A stretch of 64,000 nucleotides of DNA. Source: Pseudomonadota bacterium. GTDB taxonomy: Bacteria; Desulfobacterota; Binatia; Binatales; Binataceae. Positions 7,970 to 16,252 of this stretch are shown one piece after another; position 1 is the first letter of the stretch, and each line of letters begins with the position of its first letter. The stretch spans positions 1 to 64,000 of the forward strand of contig JAJPHZ010000033.1 in the NCBI GenBank assembly GCA_021325025.1. Reading direction: 5' to 3'. The notes below the pieces were generated by a model. It did not search any database. It was not told where the DNA came from and was given only the letters and a program-made list of their open reading frames with translations. Position numbers and translations under genes: made by a program.

Positions 7970-9361
7970 ATGCGCGGTCTGGCGTGCGCCTCGCAGTACA
8001 CCGTTTTCGGCAATTGTCGTCGTCGCAGCCGGGTGGAACAGGGTCTTTCGATATGTCAGATTTTACGGGTCTTATGCTGCGGAGAGCGACGTCAGATCGA
8101 GCCGGCGCATGACATCGGGCCACGACGCCCAAGCCGTTGGGTAGCAAGCGCACTGACGCGCGTCGCACTGGTGTTGTTGGGGATGGCGCTAGGACTTGTT
8201 GCGGCCGAAGCCGGCCTGCGCGTGCTGGGGCTGGCGCAGCCGGGCCTCTATGTATTCGATCCCTACACCGGCTGGGCGCTGCGGCCCAACGCGCGTGAAT
8301 GGCAGACCAAGGAGGGCCGCGCGTTTGTGAGCGTCAACAGCGCCGGGATGCGTGACCGTGAGCATCCCTTGCGCAAGCCCGCCGACACCCTTCGCATCGC
8401 GGTGCTGGGCGACTCCTTCACCGAGGCCAAACAGGTGGCGCTGGAGCAAACCTTCTGCGCCCTGCTCCAACGCGACCTCCAGGCCTGCCCCGCTTTGAAG
8501 GCAACAAAGATCGAGACGCTTAATTTCGGCTGCGACAGCTACGGCACCGCGCAGGAGTTGATGACGCTGCGCCATCGCGCCTGGCGCTTTGCGCCCGACG
8601 TAGTCGTGTTGGCGATCTGCACCGGCAACGACATCCGCAACGACTCGCTTGAGCTGGAAGAAGACAAATGCCAGCCCTTCTTTAACTATCGCGACGGCGA
8701 ACTGGTCTTGTCAGGTCCCTTTGAGGAATCAGACTGGTTCAGGATGCAATGCAGGTCGCGTTTCGACTCGCAGCGCTCGGCGTTGCTCAACTTTGCGGGA
8801 CAGGTGCGCAGCGCGCTGCGCGCCCGCTGGCGCGGGCAGGTAATCGCGCCGCACCGCGTGACCGCGGCCGCGGCTCAGGTGGGTCTTGACGACTGGATTT
8901 ACAAGCCGCCGCACACCGCCGCCCAGCGCGAGGCCTGGGAGGTCGCCGAGGGTGAGATCCGGATGATGTATCACGAGGCGGCGGCGCACGGCGCGCGGTT
9001 TTTGGCGGTCACCCTGAGCAACCCGGTGCAGGTGTATCCCGACGCGGCCGCACGCCGCGCCTACATGCAGCATTGGGAGCTGGACAATCTGTTCTACCCC
9101 GACTTCAGAATCAGGGCGCTGGGCGAGCGGACGGGGTTTGACGTGCTCAACCTCGCACCCGCTTTCCAGCAATATGCCGATCGCCATCACGTCTACCTGC
9201 ACGGATTCAACAACACCGCGCTCGGCACCGGCCATTGGAACCTACAGGGCCATCGCCTGGCTGCCGATCTCATTGCGCAGCGCCTGTGCAAATTGCTCGA
9301 TCAGCCCGCCCCGGCTGCGCGGCCGGACCTTAGGACGTTTGCCGTTTGGCGCAAGCCCTGA
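7970..9361 (+). CDS. Membrane-anchored SGNH/GDSL-type hydrolase
   Basis: SGNH signatures are present: 'VLGDSFTEA' with the Ser nucleophile, 'TGNDIRN' with the oxyanion Asn, and 'TGHWNLQGH' with the His near the C-terminus. A hydrophobic helix (about residues 64-90, 'VALVLLGMALGLVAAEAGL') precedes the catalytic domain, so it is probably anchored with the active site outside the cytoplasm. Likely substrates are esters or O-acyl groups on envelope polysaccharide or lipid; this is not provable here. The start is uncertain: the first 55 residues look poorly conserved, and translation may begin close to the membrane helix (about 8160-8190). A second protein of the same type lies at 36655-37653. Confidence 0.8.
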   Translation: MRGLACASQYTVFGNCRRRSRVEQGLSICQILRVLCCGERRQIEPAHDIGPRRPSRWVASALTRVALVLLGMALGLVAAEAGLRVLGLAQPGLYVFDPYTGWALRPNAREWQTKEGRAFVSVNSAGMRDREHPLRKPADTLRIAVLGDSFTEAKQVALEQTFCALLQRDLQACPALKATKIETLNFGCDSYGTAQELMTLRHRAWRFAPDVVVLAICTGNDIRNDSLELEEDKCQPFFNYRDGELVLSGPFEESDWFRMQCRSRFDSQRSALLNFAGQVRSALRARWRGQVIAPHRVTAAAAQVGLDDWIYKPPHTAAQREAWEVAEGEIRMMYHEAAAHGARFLAVTLSNPVQVYPDAAARRAYMQHWELDNLFYPDFRIRALGERTGFDVLNLAPAFQQYADRHHVYLHGFNNTALGTGHWNLQGHRLAADLIAQRLCKLLDQPAPAARPDLRTFAVWRKP

Positions 9362-9430
9362 CTAACATGGTATCGGGCGGGTAGCTAACATGAGCAACAG
9401 AGTGCTTAAGTTGCGGAAAGTTGGTGGGCA

Positions 9431-10177
9431 ATGGCGGTAAGCGTGACAGTTCTGGGCGCCGGCGACGCCTTCGCCAGCCGCGGCCGCTTTCAGGCCGGCT
9501 ACGTGGTCGAGGGCGGCGGCCTGCGCGTCCTGATGGACGCCGGTCCCACGCTGCTGCCCTCCATGAAGCGGATGGGGCTTAATCCCGCCGACCTCGACGT
9601 GGTGTTGATTAGCCATCTGCACGGCGATCACTTTTGCGGCCTGCCCTTTCTCATTCTTGAATATCTGTACGAAAGCCCGCGCCGCCGCCCCCTGACGCTG
9701 GCCGGCCCGCCCGGTTTGGAGGAGCGCACCTGGGCGTTGTTCCGCGGCATGTATCCGGAGAGCAACACCGAGGAGCTGGCGCGCTATCTTGATTTCGTGG
9801 TGCTCGATCCCGCGCGCACGCAGAGCGTCGCCGGGATGCTCGACGTGCAAAGCATCAGGACACCGCATACCGTCAAAGACCTGTCGCTCGCCTTTCGAAT
9901 CGCGGTGGGCGGCAAGGCGATTGTTTTCTCAGGCGACACCGGATGGACCGAGGACCTGGTCACGCTCAGCGCCGCCACCGATCTCTTCCTGTGCGAATGC
10001 ACCTACTTCGACCAACCGAGCCTCAACTTTCATATCAGCTATGCGCACTTCATCACGCAACGTCATCGCTTCAGCACCCGCCGCCTGGTGCTGACCCATA
10101 TCGGGCGTGAAGTGCTCGAGCGCGAAGGGGAGGTAACCCTTGAAATGGCCAATGACGGAACCGTGATCGAGGTCTAG
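9431..10177 (+). CDS. MBL-fold metallo-hydrolase (ribonuclease Z-like)
   Basis: A 248-residue metallo-beta-lactamase-fold protein with the zinc motif HLHGDH at residues 62-67. Later ligands are 'RTPHT', 'FSGDTGW' and 'LTHIG', in the order seen in tRNase Z/ElaC-like and related phosphodiesterase-type hydrolases. The long exosite arm of true tRNase Z is not evident, so a general MBL hydrolase is the safer call. It is followed with no gap by the methyltransferase gene at 10178, indicating one transcript. Confidence 0.87.
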   Translation: MAVSVTVLGAGDAFASRGRFQAGYVVEGGGLRVLMDAGPTLLPSMKRMGLNPADLDVVLISHLHGDHFCGLPFLILEYLYESPRRRPLTLAGPPGLEERTWALFRGMYPESNTEELARYLDFVVLDPARTQSVAGMLDVQSIRTPHTVKDLSLAFRIAVGGKAIVFSGDTGWTEDLVTLSAATDLFLCECTYFDQPSLNFHISYAHFITQRHRFSTRRLVLTHIGREVLEREGEVTLEMANDGTVIEV

Positions 10178-10984
10178 ATGGCGCAGCCGTATTACAAATC
10201 GCACTGGGTCGAGATCGAACCCGAACGGCACGCGGTGTACGACGACCTGCTCAAGTTCCATCCCGCGATGGAGCGGCTGCTTGAACCACTGGAACTGGGC
10301 CCCGGACTCAAGGTGCTGGACATGGGCTCGGGACCGGGCCATACCACGATGGCGCTGGCGCGCCGCGTCCTGCCGGGCGGCCACGTAACCGGCGTCGATA
10401 TCAACGCGGAATTCATCGAACGGGCGGGCGATCGGGCCCGGGCCGCTGGCTTGCAGGATGCCATCGATTATCGGCGCTGCGATTTCCCGCCCTTGCCGTT
10501 CGCCGGTGCCGCGTTCGACCGAGTGTGGTGCAAGAATGTGCTGGAATACGTCGACGATGCCGCGGCCAGCGTCGCGGAGATGGCGCGTGTCACGGCGCCG
10601 GGCGGAATCGTGGTCGCGGTGGACAGCGATTGGGATATGATGGCGGTGGAACTGGGCGCGCAGACGCGCGAGCTTACCGACCGGGTCCTGGCAGCGGCCA
10701 AGTCCGTCGCGCTCAATCAGCCGCGCATCGGCCGGCGGCTGTTCCATCTGTTCCTGGAGGCCGGGTTGGAGCAGGTCGACGTCAAGGTGTTCGCCAGTCC
10801 CGACCGCAAGGGGCTGATGACCGGGATGCTGCGCAACAGCATCGCGCGCTACGCGCTCGATTCGGGCCAGGTGTCCGGCGCCGCCGTGCAGCAATGGTTA
10901 GCGGCGATAGAACGGGCGTTGGGCAGCGGCCGTTACCTGATGCTTCTACCGCAGTTTGTCGTGTCTGGCCGAAAGCCGGCTTGA
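10178..10984 (+). CDS. Class I SAM-dependent methyltransferase
   Basis: A 268-residue Rossmann-fold methyltransferase. Motif I is 'VLDMGSGPGH' (residues 46-55), the acidic ribose-binding residue is in 'VTGVDIN', and motif IV-like 'WCKNVLEYVDD' sits where UbiE/COQ5-type enzymes have F-D-x-V-x-x-x-x-x-L. The substrate is unknown; small-molecule methylation is likely from the overall type. The start codon follows directly after the MBL hydrolase stop codon. Confidence 0.88.
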   Translation: MAQPYYKSHWVEIEPERHAVYDDLLKFHPAMERLLEPLELGPGLKVLDMGSGPGHTTMALARRVLPGGHVTGVDINAEFIERAGDRARAAGLQDAIDYRRCDFPPLPFAGAAFDRVWCKNVLEYVDDAAASVAEMARVTAPGGIVVAVDSDWDMMAVELGAQTRELTDRVLAAAKSVALNQPRIGRRLFHLFLEAGLEQVDVKVFASPDRKGLMTGMLRNSIARYALDSGQVSGAAVQQWLAAIERALGSGRYLMLLPQFVVSGRKPA

Positions 10985-11107
10985 ACCCGGTTTTGGCGCG
11001 CGCCGCATTCGCGTATGGTGTGGGGTTGGCGGCCGCGGCGATGGCGGAAGGTCCTGGACCCGGCTCAGCGTCCGTACCGCCGGCTGCCGGAGAAGGAATT
11101 TGACGCG

Positions 11108-11881
11108 ATGGGTATTGCACAAGGAAAACGCGCACTGGTCATAGGGCTGGCCAACGACAAGAGCCTGGCCTGGCCGATTGTTCAAAATCTCAAGGCACAA
11201 GGAGCGGAGCTCGCGCTCACCTATCAGGGCGAGGTGCTGGAGCGGCGGGTACGGCCGCTGGCCGAGCAGGTCGGCGCAACCGTGCTCGGCGAACTCGACG
11301 TCACCAACGACGGCCACATCGAATCGACCTTCGCCAAGGTGCGCGAATTGTGGGGCGGGCTGGACATGCTTGTCCATGCGATTGCCTTCGCTGAGCGCGA
11401 GGACCTGCGCGACCGCTTCCTCAACGTCAGCCGCGCCAACTTCGCGCGCTCGCTGGATATCAGCGCCTATTCGCTGGTCGCGCTGGCGCGCGCCGCCGAG
11501 CCGCTGAAGGAGGCGCGCGGCGGCGGCGCGATCGTCACGCTCAGCTACCTGGGCGCGGTGCGCGCGGTCCCCAATTACAATGTGATGGGTGTGGCCAAGG
11601 CGGCGCTGGAGGCGTGCGTACGCTACCTCGCGCTCGACCTCGGCGGCAAGAACATCCGCGTCAACGCGATCAGCGCAGCGCCGGCGCGCACCCTGTCGTC
11701 CTCCGCGATCAAAGGGTTTCACGAGATGGCGCACGAGGTGGAGCGGCGCTCGCCGATGCAGCGCGCGATGGCGATCGACGAGGTCGGCAAGATGGCGGCG
11801 GTGCTGCTCAGCGACATGTCCAGCGGCGTCACCGGGCAGACCGTCTACGTCGACGTCGGCTTCAGTATAATGGGTATCTGA
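11108..11881 (+). CDS. fabI: Enoyl-[acyl-carrier-protein] reductase (NADH), FabI
   Basis: The start at ATG 11108 is supported by GGAGAAGGA just upstream. The product is 257 residues, normal for FabI. It shows the FabI-type nucleotide motif 'VIGLANDKSLAWPIV', the conserved 'VHAIAFA', the active-site Y-x6-K as 'YNVMGVAK', and the substrate-loop motif 'AAPARTLSSS'. It reduces trans-2-enoyl-ACP in the last step of each fatty-acid elongation cycle. The spacing to the following GloB-like gene is short, so the two may be co-transcribed. Confidence 0.94.
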   Translation: MGIAQGKRALVIGLANDKSLAWPIVQNLKAQGAELALTYQGEVLERRVRPLAEQVGATVLGELDVTNDGHIESTFAKVRELWGGLDMLVHAIAFAEREDLRDRFLNVSRANFARSLDISAYSLVALARAAEPLKEARGGGAIVTLSYLGAVRAVPNYNVMGVAKAALEACVRYLALDLGGKNIRVNAISAAPARTLSSSAIKGFHEMAHEVERRSPMQRAMAIDEVGKMAAVLLSDMSSGVTGQTVYVDVGFSIMGI

Positions 11882-11914
11882 GACGGCATGGTCAAAGGCC
11901 AGGGAGATGCGGCG

Positions 11915-12688
11915 ATGGCAATAATCGAGGTACCGCAGTTAGCGGACAATTTTGCCTACCTGATCATCGACGACGCGACCGGCGAGGCGGGCGTGGTAGA
12001 TTGCGCCGAAGCGGCCAAGGTTCTGGCTGCCGTCAAACGTCAGAATGTCAAGCTGACCACGGTGCTTTCCACCCATTGGCACTATGACCACGTCGGTGGC
12101 AACAAGGATCTGCTCGCCACCATCCCCAATTTGCGCATCTACGGCGCCCGTGCCGAAAACGGACGCATCCCGGGTCTGACCGATCCAATCGACGACGGCG
12201 ACGAGGTCAGGGTCGGCAGTCTGCACGGCCGCGCCATCGGCATACCGGCCCACACCAACGGCCACGTCGCGTACTACTTCCCCTCGCTGAAAGCGGTGTT
12301 TTCCGGCGACACCCTGTTCATCGCTGGATGCGGCCGGCTGTTCGAGGGCGGCGCCGCCACGATGGTCAAGTCGCTGAGCAAGCTGGCCGCGCTGCCCGAC
12401 GACACCAGGGTCTATTGCGGGCATGAATACACGGTCAAGAACCTGGCGTTTGCGCTGACGTTGGAGCCCGGTAACCGCGCCTTGGCGGCCAAGTATCAGT
12501 GGGCCCAGCGTGTCCGGCAGGAAGGTAAATGGACGGTCCCGTCGACGATCGGGGCGGAAAAGCAGTTCAACCCCTTCTTGCGCACCGACAGCCCGGAAAT
12601 CCGCGCCAACCTGGCCAAAGTCGCTCCGGGCCTGGAGGACCCGGTCGCAATTTTCGCCAAAATCCGCGAATTGAAAGATAACTACTGA
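11915..12688 (+). CDS. gloB: Hydroxyacylglutathione hydrolase (glyoxalase II)
   Basis: A 257-residue MBL-fold enzyme. The start is placed at 11915 because AGGGAGA lies at the right distance; an in-frame ATG nine codons earlier is possible. The zinc motif is 'STHWHYDHVGG', followed by 'IPAHTNGHVAYY', 'FSGDTLFIAGCGRLFEG' and 'YCGHEYT'. The C-terminus has 'EKQFNPFLRT', typical of the glutathione-binding domain of glyoxalase II. It hydrolyses S-D-lactoylglutathione, so the cell probably makes glutathione or a similar thiol. No glyoxalase I is seen nearby. Confidence 0.92.
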   Translation: MAIIEVPQLADNFAYLIIDDATGEAGVVDCAEAAKVLAAVKRQNVKLTTVLSTHWHYDHVGGNKDLLATIPNLRIYGARAENGRIPGLTDPIDDGDEVRVGSLHGRAIGIPAHTNGHVAYYFPSLKAVFSGDTLFIAGCGRLFEGGAATMVKSLSKLAALPDDTRVYCGHEYTVKNLAFALTLEPGNRALAAKYQWAQRVRQEGKWTVPSTIGAEKQFNPFLRTDSPEIRANLAKVAPGLEDPVAIFAKIRELKDNY

Positions 12689-12702
12689 AGCCAACAGCGG
12701 AG

Positions 12703-13470
12703 ATGCCTAAGATGGGACGGCTTGAGGGAAAGAGCGCGATTGTCACCGGCGCCGGCCAGGGTATCGGGCGGGGAATTGCGCTGGTGCTGGCGCGCGAAGG
12801 CGCGCGGGTTGCCGTGGTGGACATCAATCCCGACACCGCGGCGTCGACCGCGAAGGAAATCGAGGCCCGCGGCGGACGCGCGATTGCAATCCGATGCGAC
12901 GTCGGAATCCGCTCCGAGGTCGATAGCGCGATTGCCGCCACCGCCGAGGCCTTCGGCAGCATCGACATTCTGGTCAACGACGCCCAACGCATTATTGGAG
13001 AGATAAATGTCGAGGACCTGACCGACGACGTCGTGCATCAGAGCATGCAGTCGGGCTTCATGGGAACGTTCTACTTCATGCAGGGATGCTTCCCGTACAT
13101 GCGCGCCTCGGGCGGCAAGATTGTCAACGTGGGTTCGGCCGCCGGCACCGACGGGATGGCGCGATGGGGTGCGTATGCGGCGACCAAGGAGGCGATTCGA
13201 GCTATTACACGGGTCGCGGCCAAGGAATGGGGCAAGTACGGGATCAATGTCAACGCGATTTGTCCCGCCTCGATGACCCCAGCCATCGAAGCCTGGCGCA
13301 AGAACTGCCCTGACGACTACGCGGCCTCGCTGGCGCATTTCCCGATGGGGCGTTACGGCGATCCGGAAAAGGACATCGCGCCGGCCGTCCTGGCCATGGT
13401 CAGCTCGGATTTCGATTTCGTTACCGGCCAAACGGTGATGGTCGACGGCGGCGCCAGCGTCTTGCGCTAG
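12703..13470 (+). CDS. SDR-family oxidoreductase
   Basis: A 255-residue classical short-chain dehydrogenase. The cofactor motif is 'TGAGQGIGRG', followed by 'CDVG' and the catalytic Ser region 'NVGSAAG'. The active-site Tyr/Lys is 'YAATK', and it ends with 'TGQTVMVDGGA'. The usual N-N-A-G motif is replaced by 'NDAQ', an unusual change in a structural motif. An acidic residue after the second beta strand ('VVDIN') suggests NAD(H) preference. Substrate unknown. It follows glyoxalase II by 14 bases on the same strand. Confidence 0.88.
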   Translation: MPKMGRLEGKSAIVTGAGQGIGRGIALVLAREGARVAVVDINPDTAASTAKEIEARGGRAIAIRCDVGIRSEVDSAIAATAEAFGSIDILVNDAQRIIGEINVEDLTDDVVHQSMQSGFMGTFYFMQGCFPYMRASGGKIVNVGSAAGTDGMARWGAYAATKEAIRAITRVAAKEWGKYGINVNAICPASMTPAIEAWRKNCPDDYAASLAHFPMGRYGDPEKDIAPAVLAMVSSDFDFVTGQTVMVDGGASVLR

Positions 13471-13543
13471 CGTGGACAGGCCGGGTCGCGCCGCGCTTCC
13501 GATCACAAGGCCGGCGATTCAACCCAAAAACATCGGCGTGCGG

Positions 13544-13603
13544 AGAGCGAGTTTACATCAGCAAAATCGCTGCCCCGGTGAGCGTGCCAAGTATGCTGCG
13601 AGC
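13544..13603 (+). repeat. Copy A of a 60-base intergenic element
   Basis: This stretch aligns without gaps to 28718-28777, at about 45 of 60 identical bases. The shared blocks are AGAGCGAGTT, CAGCAAAATCGCT and TGAGCGTG at identical spacing. Both copies lie in gaps between convergent genes. The function is unknown; it may be a dispersed repeat or a structured RNA. Confidence 0.6.
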
Positions 13604-13637
13604 AAAGAGGCCGCATCTTTAATTGAAGCCTTCGGAT

Positions 13638-14396
13638 TTAATCAAGCGTTGCCTCATGGCGGAGAATCTCTGCCAGGGCCCGTGGGCGTGTGTTCATCAC
13701 CTGGTGCCCTGCATCGATCCGTACCGTGCGCTGCACTTTGAAGCGCGCGGCAAAAGTCTCCTGCCACGCCATCGGCAAGGTGCGGTCCTTCAGGCATACG
13801 ACATAAGTTGACGGCACACGGCCCAGGTGTTCGTATCGCCAGTCGGTCTCGTGAAGAGCCGCCTGCGTCGGCCATTGATCCTGACCGAGCCTCGCCAGGA
13901 AGCTCGCGCTCTGGCTTTGGCTCATGTCATTGCAAAACATCAATCGAAATCGTTCAGGAGCTTGCGGTGTTGCACCGGGGTCAAACGGCCAGCCTACTTC
14001 ATGCGCATTGCTGCCCTGGCGCCCCGTTCCCATCAACTGGAGGATGCTTTGTCCGAAAAGCGGCGCGATACATGTGACGTACACGACTCGGCGGAAGAGG
14101 TCGGGCCTCATCTCCACCATGCGCGGCAAGATCGTCCCGGCGTTGGAGTGGCCCACCAGGACAATATCTTTCAGCCCTGATTGTGAAAGCTCGGAAACCA
14201 GCTCAGCCGCGACGTCAGCGCTGCTCAGTTTCGTCACCTCCCGGCTGCGCTTTCGGCCGCAGCCCGGCGCGTCGAGCGCAATCGCGCGGCCGAAGGCGCC
14301 GCCAGTCTGTTGGCTGAGCGCCGCCAGCGTTTCGTCCCAGACCCAACTACCCTGCCCGCCCCCGTGCAGGAATGCATAGTCGCTCGCGTTGGTCAT
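13638..14396 (-). CDS. Alpha/beta-hydrolase
   Basis: A 252-residue alpha/beta-hydrolase. It has the oxyanion-hole loop 'LHGGGQGSWVWDE', the nucleophile elbow 'GHSNAG' (about residue 82) and the catalytic His region 'IDAGHQVM' near the C-terminus. The HGG motif and small size are typical of esterases and C-C hydrolases of the salicylate-esterase/hydroxynitrile-lyase type. Substrate unknown. It is 25 bases downstream of the LLM gene on the same strand, so it probably belongs to the same operon (SDR, LLM, hydrolase). Confidence 0.85.
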   Translation of the reverse strand: MTNASDYAFLHGGGQGSWVWDETLAALSQQTGGAFGRAIALDAPGCGRKRSREVTKLSSADVAAELVSELSQSGLKDIVLVGHSNAGTILPRMVEMRPDLFRRVVYVTCIAPLFGQSILQLMGTGRQGSNAHEVGWPFDPGATPQAPERFRLMFCNDMSQSQSASFLARLGQDQWPTQAALHETDWRYEHLGRVPSTYVVCLKDRTLPMAWQETFAARFKVQRTVRIDAGHQVMNTRPRALAEILRHEATLD

Positions 14397-14421
14397 GACT
14401 GCAGCTTCGGATGCGCCGCTC

Positions 14422-15255
14422 TCAAATCAATTTCGCGTATTCATCGATCTTCGGCATCACGATGTCGCGCGCGGCGGGCGGCAGCAGGAAGATGACGCGC
14501 TCGGCGCCCGCCTTCTCGTACTGTTCGATTGCGGCCCTGTCGCTGCTGCCCCAGAAGACAGTGATCGAAATCGACTTCGGATCGCGTCCGGCCTGCTCGG
14601 CCTGACGGCGCAACTGGGCGACCTGGGCGGCGAGATTTTCGATGCGCGCCGGTATCGGCATCCATCCGTCGCAGTACTCGATCACGCCGCGCAGCGCCTT
14701 GCTGCCCTGCCCGCCCATCAGGATCGGCGGATGCGGCTTCTGCACCGGCTTGGGATAGCTCCAGATCGGGTCGAAGTTGACGAAGCGGCCGTGGTACTGC
14801 GCCTCCTCCTGCGTCCACATCGCCTTCATCGCCTCGATCCGTTCCTTCATCAAGGTGCGCCGTGTCTTGGGATTGGTGCCGTGATTCTCCATCTCCTCGC
14901 GGTTCCATCCCGCGCCCACTCCAAACAGAAAGCGCCCGTTGGACAGCAGGTCCAGACTGGCCACCTCCTTGGCCAGCACGATTGGATCGCGCTCGACCAC
15001 CAGGCAAATCGCGGTCCCGATTTTCAGTCTGGTGGTCACGGCTGCAGCGGCCGCGAGCCCCACGAACGGATCGATCGTGTGCGAGTATTCCTTGGGCAAC
15101 TCGGTGCCGGCCGGATAGGGCGTGCGGCGCGAGGTTGGTATATGGGTATGCTCGGGCACCCATAGCGACTCGAAGCCGCGCTCCTCGGCGGCGCGCGCCA
15201 GCTCATCGATCCTGATCGCGTATTCGGTCGGAAAGATGGAAAGAGCGTATTTCAT
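14422..15255 (-). CDS. LLM-class flavin-dependent oxidoreductase (F420-type candidate)
   Basis: A 277-residue luciferase-like TIM-barrel protein. The start at 15255 follows GAGGA. It contains 'ERGFESLWVPEHTHIP', 'IGTAICLVVERDPIVLAKEVASLDLLSNGRFLFGVGAGW' (given as the family pattern, positions about 68-105) and 'PPILMGGQG'. The 'GVGAGWNREEMENHG' signature fits the subgroup of predicted F420-dependent oxidoreductases. Cofactor and substrate are inferred from family only. It lies between an SDR and an alpha/beta-hydrolase on one strand. Confidence 0.87.
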   Translation of the reverse strand: MKYALSIFPTEYAIRIDELARAAEERGFESLWVPEHTHIPTSRRTPYPAGTELPKEYSHTIDPFVGLAAAAAVTTRLKIGTAICLVVERDPIVLAKEVASLDLLSNGRFLFGVGAGWNREEMENHGTNPKTRRTLMKERIEAMKAMWTQEEAQYHGRFVNFDPIWSYPKPVQKPHPPILMGGQGSKALRGVIEYCDGWMPIPARIENLAAQVAQLRRQAEQAGRDPKSISITVFWGSSDRAAIEQYEKAGAERVIFLLPPAARDIVMPKIDEYAKLI

Positions 15256-15282
15256 AAGCGTCCTCGGCGTTGGGTCTCTCAC

Positions 15283-16098
15283 TCAGTTGATAGTAGGAAC
15301 GCGTCCGCCGTCAACTCTGATGTTGGCGCCGTTGACGTAGCCGGCCAGCGGGCTGGCGATGAAGGCGGCCATGTTGGCGATGTCTTCCACGCGCCCGACG
15401 CGCCCCGACGGGTTGGGGAACATCTCCGCCACCGCCCGCCGTTCGACTTCCTCCCAATCATCGCCCCAATTGCGCGCCCGCGCCCAGTCGCGGAAGGTCC
15501 GCTCCAGCGCCGGCGTCAGGATCGTACCGGGCGTAATCGTGTTGACCGTGACACCGCTGCCGCCCAGAAACTTCGACAGGCCGACGGTCAAATTGACCAC
15601 CGCGGCCTTGGAGGCCTGGTAATCGGGCAGCGAGAAGGGCAGCGGCTGGGTGGCCGACGCACTGGCCAACTGGATAATCCGGCCCCATCCGCGCTGCTTC
15701 ATCTGTGGGATGAAGTAGCGAATCAGGCGCACTGCCGAGATCACGTTGGCCTGATAGGTTGCAGCCCACACTTCGCTAGTCGTGCCGAGCCAGTCCTGCT
15801 GCTGTTTGCCTGCCGCGCCGCCGGCATTATTGATCAGGATGTCGATCCCGCCGAACGCAGCGTCGGCGGCCTGCGCCACCGCCATCGCCTGCGCATCATC
15901 GGTCAGGTCGCCAATCGCGACCTTGACCTGGCCGCCTTTCCTGGCGATTTCGCTTGCGACCTGTTCGGCCCGCGCGCGATTGCGCCCGTGCACCACCACC
16001 GGCGCTCCCTCGCGCGCCAGTACCTGCGCGATTGCGGCACCGATTCCCGAACTGCTGCCCGTCACCAATGCCCGCTTGCCTTGCAGTTGAAGGTCCAT
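15283..16098 (-). CDS. SDR-family oxidoreductase
   Basis: A 271-residue classical SDR. It has cofactor motif 'TGSSSGIGAA', 'NNAGG' (normal, unlike the SDR at 12703), the catalytic region 'QLASASAT' and 'YQASK', and a C-terminal 'NGANIRVDGGR'. The Arg-containing segment after strand 2 ('VHGRNRARAEQ') suggests NADP(H) use. It heads the minus-strand group with the LLM enzyme and the alpha/beta-hydrolase; about 27 bases separate it from the LLM start. Such SDR-LLM pairs are often catabolic, but no substrate can be named. Confidence 0.88.
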   Translation of the reverse strand: MDLQLQGKRALVTGSSSGIGAAIAQVLAREGAPVVVHGRNRARAEQVASEIARKGGQVKVAIGDLTDDAQAMAVAQAADAAFGGIDILINNAGGAAGKQQQDWLGTTSEVWAATYQANVISAVRLIRYFIPQMKQRGWGRIIQLASASATQPLPFSLPDYQASKAAVVNLTVGLSKFLGGSGVTVNTITPGTILTPALERTFRDWARARNWGDDWEEVERRAVAEMFPNPSGRVGRVEDIANMAAFIASPLAGYVNGANIRVDGGRVPTIN

Positions 16099-16252
16099 GC
16101 CTACTCAAATAACGCAAACCGCGCCGGGGATACACCCAATCGGGTTTCCTGTGGATATCGGCGCGGAAAATCCCTTGATATGATGCGCGTTCGGGAATCA
16201 CCATGATTCCGCCGGTTGCGTTTGCCGGCCGCATTGCGTCAGGCGTTCCATC

